DNA of 50,681 nt from an uncultured Oscillospiraceae bacterium. Lineage in GTDB: Bacteria; Bacillota; Clostridia; Oscillospirales; Oscillospiraceae. The translations under genes and the position numbers were made by a program. Below, in pieces: positions 40,914 to 49,356 of the stretch; positions within the stretch are counted from its first letter, which is position 1; every line of letters starts with the position of its first letter. The stretch spans positions 1 through 50,681 of the forward strand of contig CANRNF010000012.1 in NCBI GenBank assembly GCA_947631865.1. Direction: 5' to 3'. The notes under the pieces are model-generated. The model was given only the letters and a program-made list of their open reading frames with translations, had not been told where the DNA came from and made no database searches.

Positions 40914-41693
40914 ATGGCTATTACAGCGAGACAATTCCTGGCTCCCGGCGAGGCTCTTGCCGGTGAGAATGAAGCGGTGCTGGGCTCTAACAGGACCTCA
41001 GTCAACGCTTTTTTCAATGCCCCCGGCTCTGCATACTGCGGCTTTACCCTGTGGTACTGTGACAAGAAGTCCGGCGCGGGCATTTTCAACGGCTGTGCGA
41101 ATCCGGCGTATGTCCCCACCTTCAAGGATTTTTGCCGGAAGCACATGACCATCGTGCCCAACGATCAGGCGCAGGAGGGCGATCTGTGCGCGTACCTGGA
41201 CCAGCATGTGTTTGCCATCAAAGAGCGCGTGAGCGGTACGACTGTCATCACTTTCGAGGGCAATTCCACGGTCTATAAGACCATCGCGGAGGCCAAGGCA
41301 AGTAGTGCTGGCAGCGGCAAATATGAAGGCATCGGCTATAAAAAGCGGGTGCTCAACAGCAGCTATACACTCTACCGGCCCAACTTCGCTGGTACCGCGA
41401 GTGCTGCGGCTACGGACTCCGCACAGGGACATGTCAACAAGACAGGTGCTTCCTGTTCTGTCACGCTGGCGCTGTGCAAGATCGGCAGCAGCGGTCCGAT
41501 GGTCAAGACCTTCCAGCGCATCTGCTATGCCTATGGTATCAAGGGCGCGGATGGAAAGATAATCGCCGTTGACGGTGAGTTTGGCACGAACAGCGCCTTT
41601 GCCGCGAAACAGATCCAGAAAATGCTGGGTCTGACCCAGGATGGTCAGGTCGGCAAAGATACCTGGACGGCGATGCTCACCAGACTGTGGTGA
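40914..41693 (+). CDS. CHAP endolysin with peptidoglycan-binding domain
   Basis: 259 residues, AAGGAGG upstream. N-terminal amidase/endopeptidase of CHAP type: SAYCGFTLWYC (Cys42) and DQHVFAI (His98), with GDLCAYL before it. A linker (GTASAAATDS) leads to a C-terminal PG_binding_1 domain (LCKIGSSGPMVKTFQRICYAYG, DGEFGTNSAFAAKQIQKMLGL, DGQVGKDTW). It degrades the wall after holin opening. A strong terminator follows. Confidence 0.9.
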   Translation: MAITARQFLAPGEALAGENEAVLGSNRTSVNAFFNAPGSAYCGFTLWYCDKKSGAGIFNGCANPAYVPTFKDFCRKHMTIVPNDQAQEGDLCAYLDQHVFAIKERVSGTTVITFEGNSTVYKTIAEAKASSAGSGKYEGIGYKKRVLNSSYTLYRPNFAGTASAAATDSAQGHVNKTGASCSVTLALCKIGSSGPMVKTFQRICYAYGIKGADGKIIAVDGEFGTNSAFAAKQIQKMLGLTQDGQVGKDTWTAMLTRLW

Positions 41694-41706
41694 TTTGAGC
41701 CGCTGT

Positions 41707-41746
41707 GCCCCAGCATCCAGTTTACGCTGGTGCTGGGGCCTTTTTT
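41707..41746 (+). terminator. Strong terminator after the lysis genes
   Basis: GCCCCAGCATCCAG pairs with CTGGTGCTGGGGC around TTTACG, followed by six T. It ends the late operon. Confidence 0.85.
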
Positions 41747-41748
41747 AC

Positions 41749-41777
41749 TGGATATATCCTGCCGTGTATGGTAAGCT
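41749..41777 (+). promoter_or_regulatory. Promoter of the NYN gene
   Basis: TGGATA (41749-41754), 17-base spacer ending GTATGG, TAAGCT (41772-41777). Same layout as the promoter at 26339-26367 (ACTGGATA, 17 bases, TATGGTA). The -10 is imperfect. Confidence 0.45.
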
Positions 41778-41847
41778 AGGACACGGAAAGCGCTGGTGCA
41801 ATGTACTGCCAGCTGCCGTTTACATTTTTGAGATAGGAGGAAAGCAG

Positions 41848-43293
41848 ATGGATTCCCTAAGAGATTGGGCAGAACAGCACAACATGAACACACGCGAGTT
41901 TCATGGTGAGAAAACAGAGATTGTGTCACTAATGGCATACTTGACCGGTGTTCGGCGAGATATTTTCGAGAACTCGGCAGAACCGCCGCTCATGGAAACA
42001 TACGAGAAGCTGGAAATGAACAGAGCCGCCAGAATTGTCCGAAATCTATGCATTATCAGAACAGCGGTACTCATGAATGCGCAGCGACTTGCAAAGACAG
42101 TACATAATGAGAACAGAAATACATTGACAATCGCAGAGCTAATTCCCCAGCAGGCGGTGATGCAGCTTTCTATAGATGGTGTGGATCTATACGGAAAAAA
42201 CGCCGGCGGGGCGCAAAAGAAGAAAAAGATCGGCTCCGTAACGACATATAGCTCGACATCTCCTGACCAGCTGGTTATCACTTTGAATAAGCATATTGCC
42301 GATAGAGTGAACAACATAAAGCCCCTTTTTCCAATCTGGCTGAATTGGGAATACATAAAGGACGTTTTCATCATGCCCGGTGGAGTGACCAGAGAGGGTG
42401 TGCTCGAGGAACAGGGGACTTTCCAGAAAAATGTTGACCGCTATCCATACCAAGTCTATATTAACTGGTCGCCGAGCAATATAGGCAACCTGTTCTTCCA
42501 CGACCGGAAATTCGTACAGACCGTTTATTCATGGCACAAAGACAGATTCACTGATTTGAGCAAGGTGAAGAGCGTCCAGGAACCAGTGAAGGATGATATC
42601 TATGACTTCATAAATCAGAGTAGGCAAATCGTCCTTCTTGTAGACTGTGAAAACTCCGATGCCTATAAGCTCTCCGCCACGCTTCAAGACCTGAGCAGCG
42701 AGAAGGTCAGCAAGATATCGAAGATCATTCTCTGCGATGACGCACGATTCACTCCTTCAGCATGGCGAATTTTCCAAGAGCACGTTGAAATACCCACAGA
42801 CCATGTACAATGTGACCGCATCAAAGGGAACAAGTCCATCGTTGATGCCAAGTTGATAGGTACTGCCAGCAAGGAGCACTACAAAAATGATGTGGACTCG
42901 TTCATCATCGTTTCCAGCGATTCGGATTACTGGGGCCTGATCTCCACACTGGATGACGCACGGTTCCTCCTGCTGGTGGAGCGGGAGAAAATGGGCTCTG
43001 GGCTTAGAAAAAAGCTGGAAGAAGAAGGCATCGTATATGCCTATATTGATGACTTCTACTCAGGGGATGGTTTGGCTCTGGCGCAACACGCGCTTGTTCA
43101 GGAGATCAACCGCCGCTTGAGCGACATTCGGTTGCCTTTCAACCTCAATGCTTTTCTTGACGAAGTGCTCTTCACCACCGGTGTCCATATGTCCAAATCT
43201 GAAAAGACACAGTTCTACAGCAGATACTTGGAGCGCCTCCAAGTTACCATATCCGCCGAGGGAAATGTGACACTAAACATTAATCCACGATGA
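41848..43293 (+). CDS. NYN/PIN-domain protein, probable nuclease
   Basis: 481 residues from ATG 41848 (AGGAGGAAA upstream). The N-terminal half is helical and unrecognised (MDSLRDWAEQHNMNTREF...). The C-terminal half is NYN-type PIN: IVLLVDCENSD (about 261-271), KIILCDDARF, RIKGNKSIVDAKLIG and DSFIIVSSDSDYWGLI (about 350-365) place the four acidic metal ligands. A final domain of about 70 residues follows. NYN enzymes usually cut RNA. The gene is AT-rich compared with the head genes, stands alone after a terminator, and has its own promoter, as an anti-phage or host-takeover gene would. Confidence 0.75.
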   Translation: MDSLRDWAEQHNMNTREFHGEKTEIVSLMAYLTGVRRDIFENSAEPPLMETYEKLEMNRAARIVRNLCIIRTAVLMNAQRLAKTVHNENRNTLTIAELIPQQAVMQLSIDGVDLYGKNAGGAQKKKKIGSVTTYSSTSPDQLVITLNKHIADRVNNIKPLFPIWLNWEYIKDVFIMPGGVTREGVLEEQGTFQKNVDRYPYQVYINWSPSNIGNLFFHDRKFVQTVYSWHKDRFTDLSKVKSVQEPVKDDIYDFINQSRQIVLLVDCENSDAYKLSATLQDLSSEKVSKISKIILCDDARFTPSAWRIFQEHVEIPTDHVQCDRIKGNKSIVDAKLIGTASKEHYKNDVDSFIIVSSDSDYWGLISTLDDARFLLLVEREKMGSGLRKKLEEEGIVYAYIDDFYSGDGLALAQHALVQEINRRLSDIRLPFNLNAFLDEVLFTTGVHMSKSEKTQFYSRYLERLQVTISAEGNVTLNINPR

Positions 43294-43337
43294 CAATCTG
43301 AATACGCGGTGGCAGGACAAGACCTGCGCCGGCAACG

Positions 43338-43385
43338 AAGCTCCCGCCTTTCGGTTATGACCGAGGGGCGGGAGCTTTTTTGTTT
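43338..43385 (+). terminator. Strong terminator after the NYN gene
   Basis: AAGCTCCCGCC (43338-43348) pairs with GGCGGGAGCTT (43367-43377), with an inner TCGGT-TATG-ACCGA stem, then TTTTTGTTTTT. It isolates the NYN gene from the recombination genes. Confidence 0.85.
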
Positions 43386-43465
43386 TTCCGAGGGGGTTGA
43401 ATTTTCCGGTAGCGGATGGGGAGAGAACCAAACACTAGCTCCCCTGAAAGGGGCCGACAACCGAA

Positions 43466-43834
43466 ATGACGCAAGGTGAGCAGAATGCGGCATTGTTGCT
43501 GATCCGCGATGGCGCCGGGTACAAGAGGATAGCATCTCAGCTTGGCCTGCCGGTGAACACGGTGAAGTCCTTCTGCCGGAAGGTCGCTGCCGGAGCTGGC
43601 CATACTTGCCCCAACTGCGGAAAGCCTGTGCCGCAGAAACCGCATCGGAAGGAAAAACGGTTTTGCTCAGACCGATGCCGCACGGAGTGGTGGAATCACC
43701 ACAGAGAACAGATCCGGCATAAGTCGGCAATCAAGGTGATATGCAAGCACTGTGGAAAGGAGTTCGAGAGCTATGGCCAACGCCAGAGGGTCTATTGTTC
43801 GAGAGAATGCTATGACGCCGCAAGGAGAAAATGA
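43466..43834 (+). CDS. Sigma-like HTH protein with zinc fingers
   Basis: 122 residues. N-terminal helix-turn-helix resembling sigma region 4 (LLIRDGAGYKRIASQLGLPVNTVKSFCRK). Then CPNCGKPV...KRFCSDRCRTEWW and CKHCGKEFESYGQRQRVYCSRECY, two zinc-binding units. This family regularly precedes serine recombinase genes in Clostridia elements. It may regulate the recombinases or help them bind. AAAGGGG lies upstream. Confidence 0.8.
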   Translation: MTQGEQNAALLLIRDGAGYKRIASQLGLPVNTVKSFCRKVAAGAGHTCPNCGKPVPQKPHRKEKRFCSDRCRTEWWNHHREQIRHKSAIKVICKHCGKEFESYGQRQRVYCSRECYDAARRK

Positions 43835-44000
43835 CCAGGTGCTTGCCGATTATAGGGAGCGGCTGTTCGGCTTTCAGCTGTCAATGGCCATGGCCCGGAA
43901 GATGCTCATGGAGAAACTGATCACGCCGCAAGAGTACGCTGATATTGATACAATTCTGACCAAAAAGCACGGGGTATCTTCGTCTAGCATTTTCCGGTGA
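43812..44000 (+). CDS. SHOCT-like short protein
   Basis: 62 residues from MTPQGENDQVLADY, starting within the end of the previous gene (23-base overlap). The end FQLSMAMARKMLMEKLITPQEYADIDTILTKKHG has the SHOCT layout (short C-terminal helix pair). A conserved neighbour of recombinases in such elements; function unknown. An earlier start (MANARG) at 43773 is possible. Confidence 0.65.
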   Translation: MTPQGENDQVLADYRERLFGFQLSMAMARKMLMEKLITPQEYADIDTILTKKHGVSSSSIFR

Positions 44001-44051
44001 AAAAACTGGATATACCAAGGCTTTCAGAGGTAACATGGCACTCCAAAGGAG

Positions 44052-45344
44052 GTGGTCACAACGGAACGGGTCATAAGCAAAATTGAAGGGCCGCTTCCGG
44101 CCCCGCCGCAGGCCACACGAGTTGCCGCATACACGCGGGTGTCCAGTGGCAAGGATGCTATGCTCCACTCCCTGTCGGCGCAGGTCAGCTATTACAGCGC
44201 CTATATACAGAATCATCCGGGATGGTTGTTCTGCGGGGTGTACAGCGATGAGGCCATTACTGGTACCAAGGCCGACCGAGATGGCTTCCAGAGGCTGTTG
44301 CAGGACTGCCGCGATGGAAAAATAGACATGGTCATCACCAAGAGCATAAGTCGCCTCGCGCGTAACACAGTTACGCTCTTGCAGGCCGTGCGAGAGCTGA
44401 AGGATCTAGGCGTCGATGTTTTCTTTGAGGAGCAGAACATTCACACGAAAAGCTCCGATGGAGAGCTGATGCTGACCATACTTGCCTCCTATGCCCAGGA
44501 GGAAAGCCGCTCTACCAGCGAAAACCAAATATGGCGGGTAAGGCGAAACTTCGAGGCTGGAATGCCCTGGAATTGCACCATGCTGGGATACCGCTATGAC
44601 CACGGGACCCTGGTGGTCGTGCCGGAGGAGGCAGAGGTCGTCCGGGCCATTTTCGCTGAATACCTGTCCGGCAAAGGACTCGACGCCATCGTGAACAAGC
44701 TGAACGCTGCGGGAGTTGAAACACGCAACGGACACAGATGGTGCAGAAACGGTGTCCGGCGCGTTCTGAATAATGAGGCATATACCGGGAACCTGCTTCT
44801 GCAAAAGACCTATCGGGAAAATCACATCACAAAAAGGACGCTCTTGAACGAAGGACAACGCCCAAAGTACCACGTCGAAAACAGCCATGAGGCAATCATT
44901 CCTGCGGAGCAGTTTGCGACGGTCCAGTTGGAGCAGAAACGACGGGCCGGACAGTTCAAACATACGGGACAGAAAAAGAACGCATATCCATTTTCCGGCT
45001 TGGTGGTCTGCGGCATCTGCGGAGGCCACTTTCGCAGAAAGAAGAATCACGGAAAGCCTATCTGGGTGTGTCGAACCTACAACAGCGCGGGCAAGGGGGC
45101 CTGCTCCTCTAAAGCGGTTCCAGAGGATGTGCTGGCCGAACTTGCAGCAGACGTCTCCAACAGCGGCGAGATCGAGAACATCCGTGCAGAGGTAGACAAC
45201 ACTCTGGTGTTCATCCTCCCTGATGGCGCAGAGATCGTTAGGCGCTGGCAGGATCACTCTCGCGCTGATTCATGGACAGATGAAATGAAAGAAAAAGCAC
45301 GGCAGAAAACACTTCAAAGGAGGTCTTTGCAAAATGGACACTAA
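44052..45344 (+). CDS. Large serine recombinase 1
   Basis: 430 residues. Catalytic domain: VAAYTRVSSGKDAMLHSLSAQ (Ser31 nucleophile) and VITKSISRLARNTV. Recombinase domain about 180-290, then a zinc ribbon (VCGICGGHF...WVCRTYNSAGKGACSS). Shorter than recombinase 2 and lacks a long coiled coil. The GTG at 44052 lies inside the AAAGGAGG ribosome site, too close for normal use, so the true start may be a rarer codon downstream. Overlaps the next gene by 11 bases. Together with recombinase 2 it probably integrates or excises the element. Confidence 0.88.
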   Translation: MVTTERVISKIEGPLPAPPQATRVAAYTRVSSGKDAMLHSLSAQVSYYSAYIQNHPGWLFCGVYSDEAITGTKADRDGFQRLLQDCRDGKIDMVITKSISRLARNTVTLLQAVRELKDLGVDVFFEEQNIHTKSSDGELMLTILASYAQEESRSTSENQIWRVRRNFEAGMPWNCTMLGYRYDHGTLVVVPEEAEVVRAIFAEYLSGKGLDAIVNKLNAAGVETRNGHRWCRNGVRRVLNNEAYTGNLLLQKTYRENHITKRTLLNEGQRPKYHVENSHEAIIPAEQFATVQLEQKRRAGQFKHTGQKKNAYPFSGLVVCGICGGHFRRKKNHGKPIWVCRTYNSAGKGACSSKAVPEDVLAELAADVSNSGEIENIRAEVDNTLVFILPDGAEIVRRWQDHSRADSWTDEMKEKARQKTLQRRSLQNGH

Positions 45345-45759
45345 GAGCGAAGGTAAGGGGACGCGGAGAAAGAGAGTCGCCTTTTATATGCGCGTTGGGT
45401 GCATCGGGAATGAAAACCTGATTGCGCTTGAAGCACAAAAAGCCACCCTTGAGGAAGAGCTTGGTAAGCATCCTGATTGGTGCCTTTCTGGGGTCTACTC
45501 AGATGCGGGTCCCGCCGATGGTGAGGCGAGACATTCACCGGTGCTCAGGCAGATGCTGAAAGCGGCGGAGGCTGGTGAGTTTGACCGGGTACTCACTTCG
45601 GGGGTCTCGCGCCTTTCAAGGAGTATGCCACATCTGCTGGAAATCGTCCGCTTCCTGCAGAGTCAGGGCGTTGAAGTCCAATTCATACGGGAGGGACTCT
45701 CAACGGATAACAGGGAATTTGGGGAGGCGATCAAATGGCGAGCGCGGCTCGGTCTGTAA
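45334..45759 (+). CDS. Short resolvase-domain protein lacking the catalytic serine
   Basis: 141 residues, only the resolvase N-terminal domain. Where active relatives have RVS, this has YMRVGCIG: Ser is replaced by Gly22. The second arginine motif is kept (SRLSRSM). AAAGGAGG upstream, and the gene overlaps both neighbours, so all three are coupled. It could form inactive mixed dimers with either recombinase and thus control direction or block activity (inference). It does not look like a random truncation: it has an intact start, a clean stop and normal codon use. Confidence 0.8.
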   Translation: MDTKSEGKGTRRKRVAFYMRVGCIGNENLIALEAQKATLEEELGKHPDWCLSGVYSDAGPADGEARHSPVLRQMLKAAEAGEFDRVLTSGVSRLSRSMPHLLEIVRFLQSQGVEVQFIREGLSTDNREFGEAIKWRARLGL

Positions 45760-47321
45760 CTGTTCTCCCCGCTACTCTAAACCCCGTTACACGGATGCCG
45801 GTGGCCTCGAACCGCAAACGGCGCGTGGCAGCGTATGCCCGTGTATCAACCGACACCGATGAGCAGTTCACCAGCTATGAAGCGCAGATAGACTACTACA
45901 CCAAGTACATCCTGAGTCACCAGGACTGGGAATTCGTCGCAGTCTATACCGACGAGGGAATCTCTGGTACGAACACTAAGCACCGCGATGGCTTCAACCA
46001 GATGGTGCAGGATGCTTTGGATGGCAAGATCGACCTCATCGTCACAAAGTCCGTCAGCCGCTTTGCCAGGAACACCGTGGACAGCTTGGTGACTGTGCGG
46101 AAGCTGAAGGATAAGGGCGTGGAGGTGTTCTTTGAGAAAGAGAACATCTACACGCTGGACAGTAAGGGTGAGCTGCTGATCACTATCATGTCCTCTCTAG
46201 CCCAGGAGGAGAGCCGGAGCCTGTCGGAGAACATCATCTGGGGCAAGAGAAAGGCGTGTGCTGATGGGAAGGTCACTCTCCCGTATTCCCATTTTCTGGG
46301 GTATCGCAAAGGACCCGATAATCTGCCAGAAATTGTGCCGGAGGAAGCGGTGATCGTCCAGAGAATTTATCGGTTGTTCATGTGCGGCTTGACGGCGTAT
46401 GCGATAGCTGCTCAGTTGACAGCCGAAGGAATCCCCACTCCGGGCGGCAAGCAGCGATGGCGTTCCACCACGATCAACAGCATCCTGACGAATGAAAAGT
46501 ATAAGGGTGACGCACTCCTCCAGAAAGGATTCACCGTTAATTTCCTGACCCACAAGCGGAAGGTGAACGAAGGCGAGGTTCCGCAATACTATGTCGAACA
46601 CAGCCACCCGGCCATCATCGCTCCGGAAGAGTGGGCGCTGGTGCAGCGGGAGATGGAACGCAGAAAAGCTGCCGGCCTCAAATACAGTGGGAATGGCATC
46701 CTTGGGTCGCGTGTCGTATGTGGCGACTGCGGCGGCTTCTACGCTCCCAAGACCTGGCACTCGACGGACAAGTATAGGAAGGTGATTTATAGGTGCCAGG
46801 AGAAATATCGGGGCGAACATCGGTGCCAGACCCCTGCGCTGCCGGAATCAACGATAAAGGAACGGTTTGTGGCGGCACTCAATGAACTGGTCACAGACAA
46901 GGGTGCCGTCCTCGATGATTGCAGGGTGATACGGGACACTTTGACGGACTGTTCCTCCATCGAGCAGGAACTCGCAGACCTGAAGCGTGAGGTGGAGGTG
47001 GTAACAGAACTTGCCCGACGCTGCATAAGCGAGAACGCACAGACTCCGCAGGACCAGGAAGCCTATCAGCAGAAATACGATGGGTATGTTGCGCAGTATG
47101 AGCAGATGAAAGCCAGAACTGAGGAACTGGAGAAACTGCGGGACGCTCGAAAGGCAAAGGCCGATCTGCTTGGAGGATTCATGCTTGCCTTAGACAATCT
47201 TGACGGAGTGCTGACCGCCTTTGATGACCAACTGTGGCTGACCGCAGTTGACCGCGCCACTGTAAAACACGATGGACAGATCGTGTTCACCTTCTACAAC
47301 GGCATGGAGATTACCGCTTGA
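45735..47321 (+). CDS. Large serine recombinase 2
   Basis: 528 residues. ATG 45735 with GGGGAGG upstream, overlapping the short resolvase gene by 25 bases. Catalytic VAAYARVSTDTDEQ (Ser38), VTKSVSRFARNTV; recombinase domain about 195-300; zinc ribbon VCGDCGGFYAPK...YRCQEKYRG; C-terminal coiled coil with LADLKREVEVVTEL and EQMKARTEELEKL. This is the full large serine integrase layout (phiC31/TnpX-like). It cuts attP and attB with a 2-base overlap through a Ser-DNA link. Confidence 0.93.
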   Translation: MASAARSVTVLPATLNPVTRMPVASNRKRRVAAYARVSTDTDEQFTSYEAQIDYYTKYILSHQDWEFVAVYTDEGISGTNTKHRDGFNQMVQDALDGKIDLIVTKSVSRFARNTVDSLVTVRKLKDKGVEVFFEKENIYTLDSKGELLITIMSSLAQEESRSLSENIIWGKRKACADGKVTLPYSHFLGYRKGPDNLPEIVPEEAVIVQRIYRLFMCGLTAYAIAAQLTAEGIPTPGGKQRWRSTTINSILTNEKYKGDALLQKGFTVNFLTHKRKVNEGEVPQYYVEHSHPAIIAPEEWALVQREMERRKAAGLKYSGNGILGSRVVCGDCGGFYAPKTWHSTDKYRKVIYRCQEKYRGEHRCQTPALPESTIKERFVAALNELVTDKGAVLDDCRVIRDTLTDCSSIEQELADLKREVEVVTELARRCISENAQTPQDQEAYQQKYDGYVAQYEQMKARTEELEKLRDARKAKADLLGGFMLALDNLDGVLTAFDDQLWLTAVDRATVKHDGQIVFTFYNGMEITA

Positions 47322-47333
47322 TGCGCAGTGCAG

Positions 47334-47357
47334 AAGGTGGTCGAAATCGACCACCTT
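47334..47357. repeat. Perfect palindrome after the last recombinase
   Basis: AAGGTGGTCGA (47334-47344), AA, TCGACCACCTT (47347-47357), starting 12 bases after the stop. No T-run follows, so it is not a standard terminator. The position next to a large serine integrase is where phage attachment sites commonly lie. Candidate recombination or regulator-binding site. Confidence 0.6.
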
Positions 47358-47388
47358 GAAAGCCTACGGATTCCTGTGGGAAGGCAGT

Positions 47389-47425
47389 AAAAGGCTCTGC
47401 AACACTGCAGGGCCTTTTCTTGCTT
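47389..47425 (+). terminator. Terminator after the recombinase operon
   Basis: AAAAGGCTCTGCA (47389-47401) pairs with TGCAGGGCCTTTT (47406-47418, one G-T pair) around ACAC; then CTTGCTTT. Clear stem. Confidence 0.8.
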
Positions 47426-47540
47426 TACTGCACAATTCGGGACAAGTGATTTTGTTCAGTAATCGTATTGATAACTTTCCGTTATGAAGCTAACATTCTC
47501 ATACCAAAAACTGTGGGCTTGGCCCGGAAAGGAGATAGCA

Positions 47541-48305
47541 ATGACAGACACTCAGAGAGCAAAGATAATCGCGCCCGGCGTGCAGACAGACCTTGCCAGC
47601 GTCAAGCTGGTGGCAGAAACGCTTCTGAAGATGAAAGTGGGCAAAACGGATATGTCGCCGCTAGTGGTGACGCACCCCTTCACCTCGTCCGGGATAGTGG
47701 GTGTTCATACCGGCAAGGGCATGGAAGTGCTGGACATCTTTAGCAGCAAGGAAGCCATGAGTCGATGGCGGAGCACCGTGCAAGCGGGTATTGAGGCTGC
47801 GAACAGTGCCATCCAAATCTTCATCATGCTCAACAAACCGTATTACCTCACCTTTCTGAAGTATGCGCAGCCATACCTTTCGGACAAGGATTTCGCCGCA
47901 ATCCTCGCCTCGGCATGGACGGGATCGGAGAATCCTCACGATGACTGCAACGTGAGCAAGAAGGACTTCCTTCAGATGTTCCATCGGGCAAAGAGTGAGC
48001 TGCTCATGGACGAAGATGAATTCAAAGTGTTCACTGAGCTGCCTGATACCATCACGGTGTTCCGCGGTGTGACGGACTTTAACAAGAAGAACTACAAGGG
48101 TCTGGCATGGTCGCGGGAGCTGAGAGTGGCTGAGTGGTTCGCCGGTCGGTTTGGCGAACACGGCACGGTCTATCGGGCAACAATCGACAAGCAGTACGTC
48201 CTGGCCTATTTCGGTGGGAGGAATGAGGCGGAGGTGGTGGTCGATCCACGCCATCTGAAGAACGTGCAGAAATATATGGAGGTGAGCGGCAGAAATCCGA
48301 AATAA
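47541..48305 (+). CDS. Second ADP-ribosyltransferase-like protein
   Basis: 254 residues from ATG 47541 with AAGGAGA upstream. The C-terminal 90 residues fit the R-S-E fold: ITVFRGV (Arg175), GLAWSRE (Ser191) and NEAEVVVDP (Glu229-x-Glu231). The N-terminal 165 residues are helical with FLKYAQPYLSDKDFAAILASAW and an acidic MDEDEF region. Compared with the first transferase the ExE is followed by VVVDPRHL. No glycohydrolase is next to it. Target unknown. Confidence 0.75.
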   Translation: MTDTQRAKIIAPGVQTDLASVKLVAETLLKMKVGKTDMSPLVVTHPFTSSGIVGVHTGKGMEVLDIFSSKEAMSRWRSTVQAGIEAANSAIQIFIMLNKPYYLTFLKYAQPYLSDKDFAAILASAWTGSENPHDDCNVSKKDFLQMFHRAKSELLMDEDEFKVFTELPDTITVFRGVTDFNKKNYKGLAWSRELRVAEWFAGRFGEHGTVYRATIDKQYVLAYFGGRNEAEVVVDPRHLKNVQKYMEVSGRNPK

Positions 48306-48348
48306 AACCACCCTGCCCTACTGGGGATACGGGGAGAAAGGACAACGT

Positions 48349-48771
48349 ATGTGTGGGTTTTGTAAAACATTTGATTTCAGTTCCATTGGCTACACGTTTC
48401 ACGACGGAAACGGCAAAATATACTCTCCCTCCCATGTTGGCGGCGTCCCTGCTGGTGAGCGGTTTAAGTATTGCCCCATCTGTGGGCAGCCCGTTAAGAA
48501 CTCCACTGAGAAGCAGGATGTCGCGGGGGAGGAAGATAACCGGGAGCAGAGCATCACGATGACGAACAAAGAGTGGACGAGGCTTGCTCTGTACATTGCG
48601 ATGTCGGGTAAGTTTCGTGAAAGAGAGAGAGCAGGATGGGAAAAGATCGCCACCTATAAGTCGAGCGAGGGTATGCCCATCGACACGACTGCCCTGGGCA
48701 AAGTCGAGTTTTGGAAAGAGACAGACCAGATGCTTGGACAAATCAGGCAGAAGATAGAGTCCTGCTTCTGA
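48349..48771 (+). CDS. Zinc-binding hypothetical protein
   Basis: 140 residues, GAGAAAGGA upstream. CGFC at 2-5 and CPIC near residue 42 give a zinc ribbon. The C-terminal half (MTNKEWTRLALYIAMSGKFRERERAGWEKI) is helical. No family recognised. First of a run of small unknown genes. Confidence 0.55.
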   Translation: MCGFCKTFDFSSIGYTFHDGNGKIYSPSHVGGVPAGERFKYCPICGQPVKNSTEKQDVAGEEDNREQSITMTNKEWTRLALYIAMSGKFRERERAGWEKIATYKSSEGMPIDTTALGKVEFWKETDQMLGQIRQKIESCF

Positions 48772-48821
48772 TCATTTCAGCCAGAGACCCGGCTGGATTT
48801 GCCGGGAGAAAAGGAAATATC

Positions 48822-49052
48822 ATGGACTACATATACATCCGCGCCTGGTGCAAGTTGTTGGGCACGACCAAGTTTTACACTGATAGGGAGGTTGAAAGGG
48901 CATGCCAGACCAACGCTCCTGAGACAGCCATCTATCTGCAATCAGACAGAAGCTGGGCCACCGTTGATGGCATAGAGAACGAAAAAATGAGGGCGAGAGT
49001 GGAGCAGTTGGCAGAACAGCTGGAACAGGGAGAGGAGGTGAACGGGATATGA
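48822..49052 (+). CDS. Small hypothetical protein
   Basis: 76 residues from MDYIYIRAWCKLLGTTKFY, GAAAAGGA upstream decides the start. C-terminal half is a charged helix (EKMRARVEQLAEQLEQGEEV). Overlaps the next gene by ATGA. Function unknown. Confidence 0.5.
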   Translation: MDYIYIRAWCKLLGTTKFYTDREVERACQTNAPETAIYLQSDRSWATVDGIENEKMRARVEQLAEQLEQGEEVNGI

Positions 49053-49348
49053 AAGGCACAGTATGCAAAGAGATACGCAGTTGGACTGCGGATGATGTCC
49101 GTGCCCTATGCATCCGGGAGAGCCTTTACACTAGAGGGACCAATGAGCAATATGACCGGATGCTGCAGTCCGTAATTGACACGCCCCACCCGGAGCTAAT
49201 TGCAATCGTGGACGTGGCCGAAAACATCTGCGACCATAGCGATTGGCCGACCCTCTATGGCTGCAGTAAGAATCAGGCTATTACCAAAATCGCGAATATG
49301 CTGGCAAACGATGTCGTGAAGGTACACTTTGAAATCGAAATTCAATAG
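49049..49348 (+). CDS. Small hypothetical protein
   Basis: 99 residues, start coupled to the previous gene. MKGTVCKEIRSWTADDVRALCIRESLYTRG, then ELIAIVDVAENICDHSDWPTLY and IANMLANDVVKVHFEI. Mixed alpha/beta, no family recognised. Confidence 0.55.
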   Translation: MKGTVCKEIRSWTADDVRALCIRESLYTRGTNEQYDRMLQSVIDTPHPELIAIVDVAENICDHSDWPTLYGCSKNQAITKIANMLANDVVKVHFEIEIQ

Positions 49349-49356
49349 GAGGTTAG

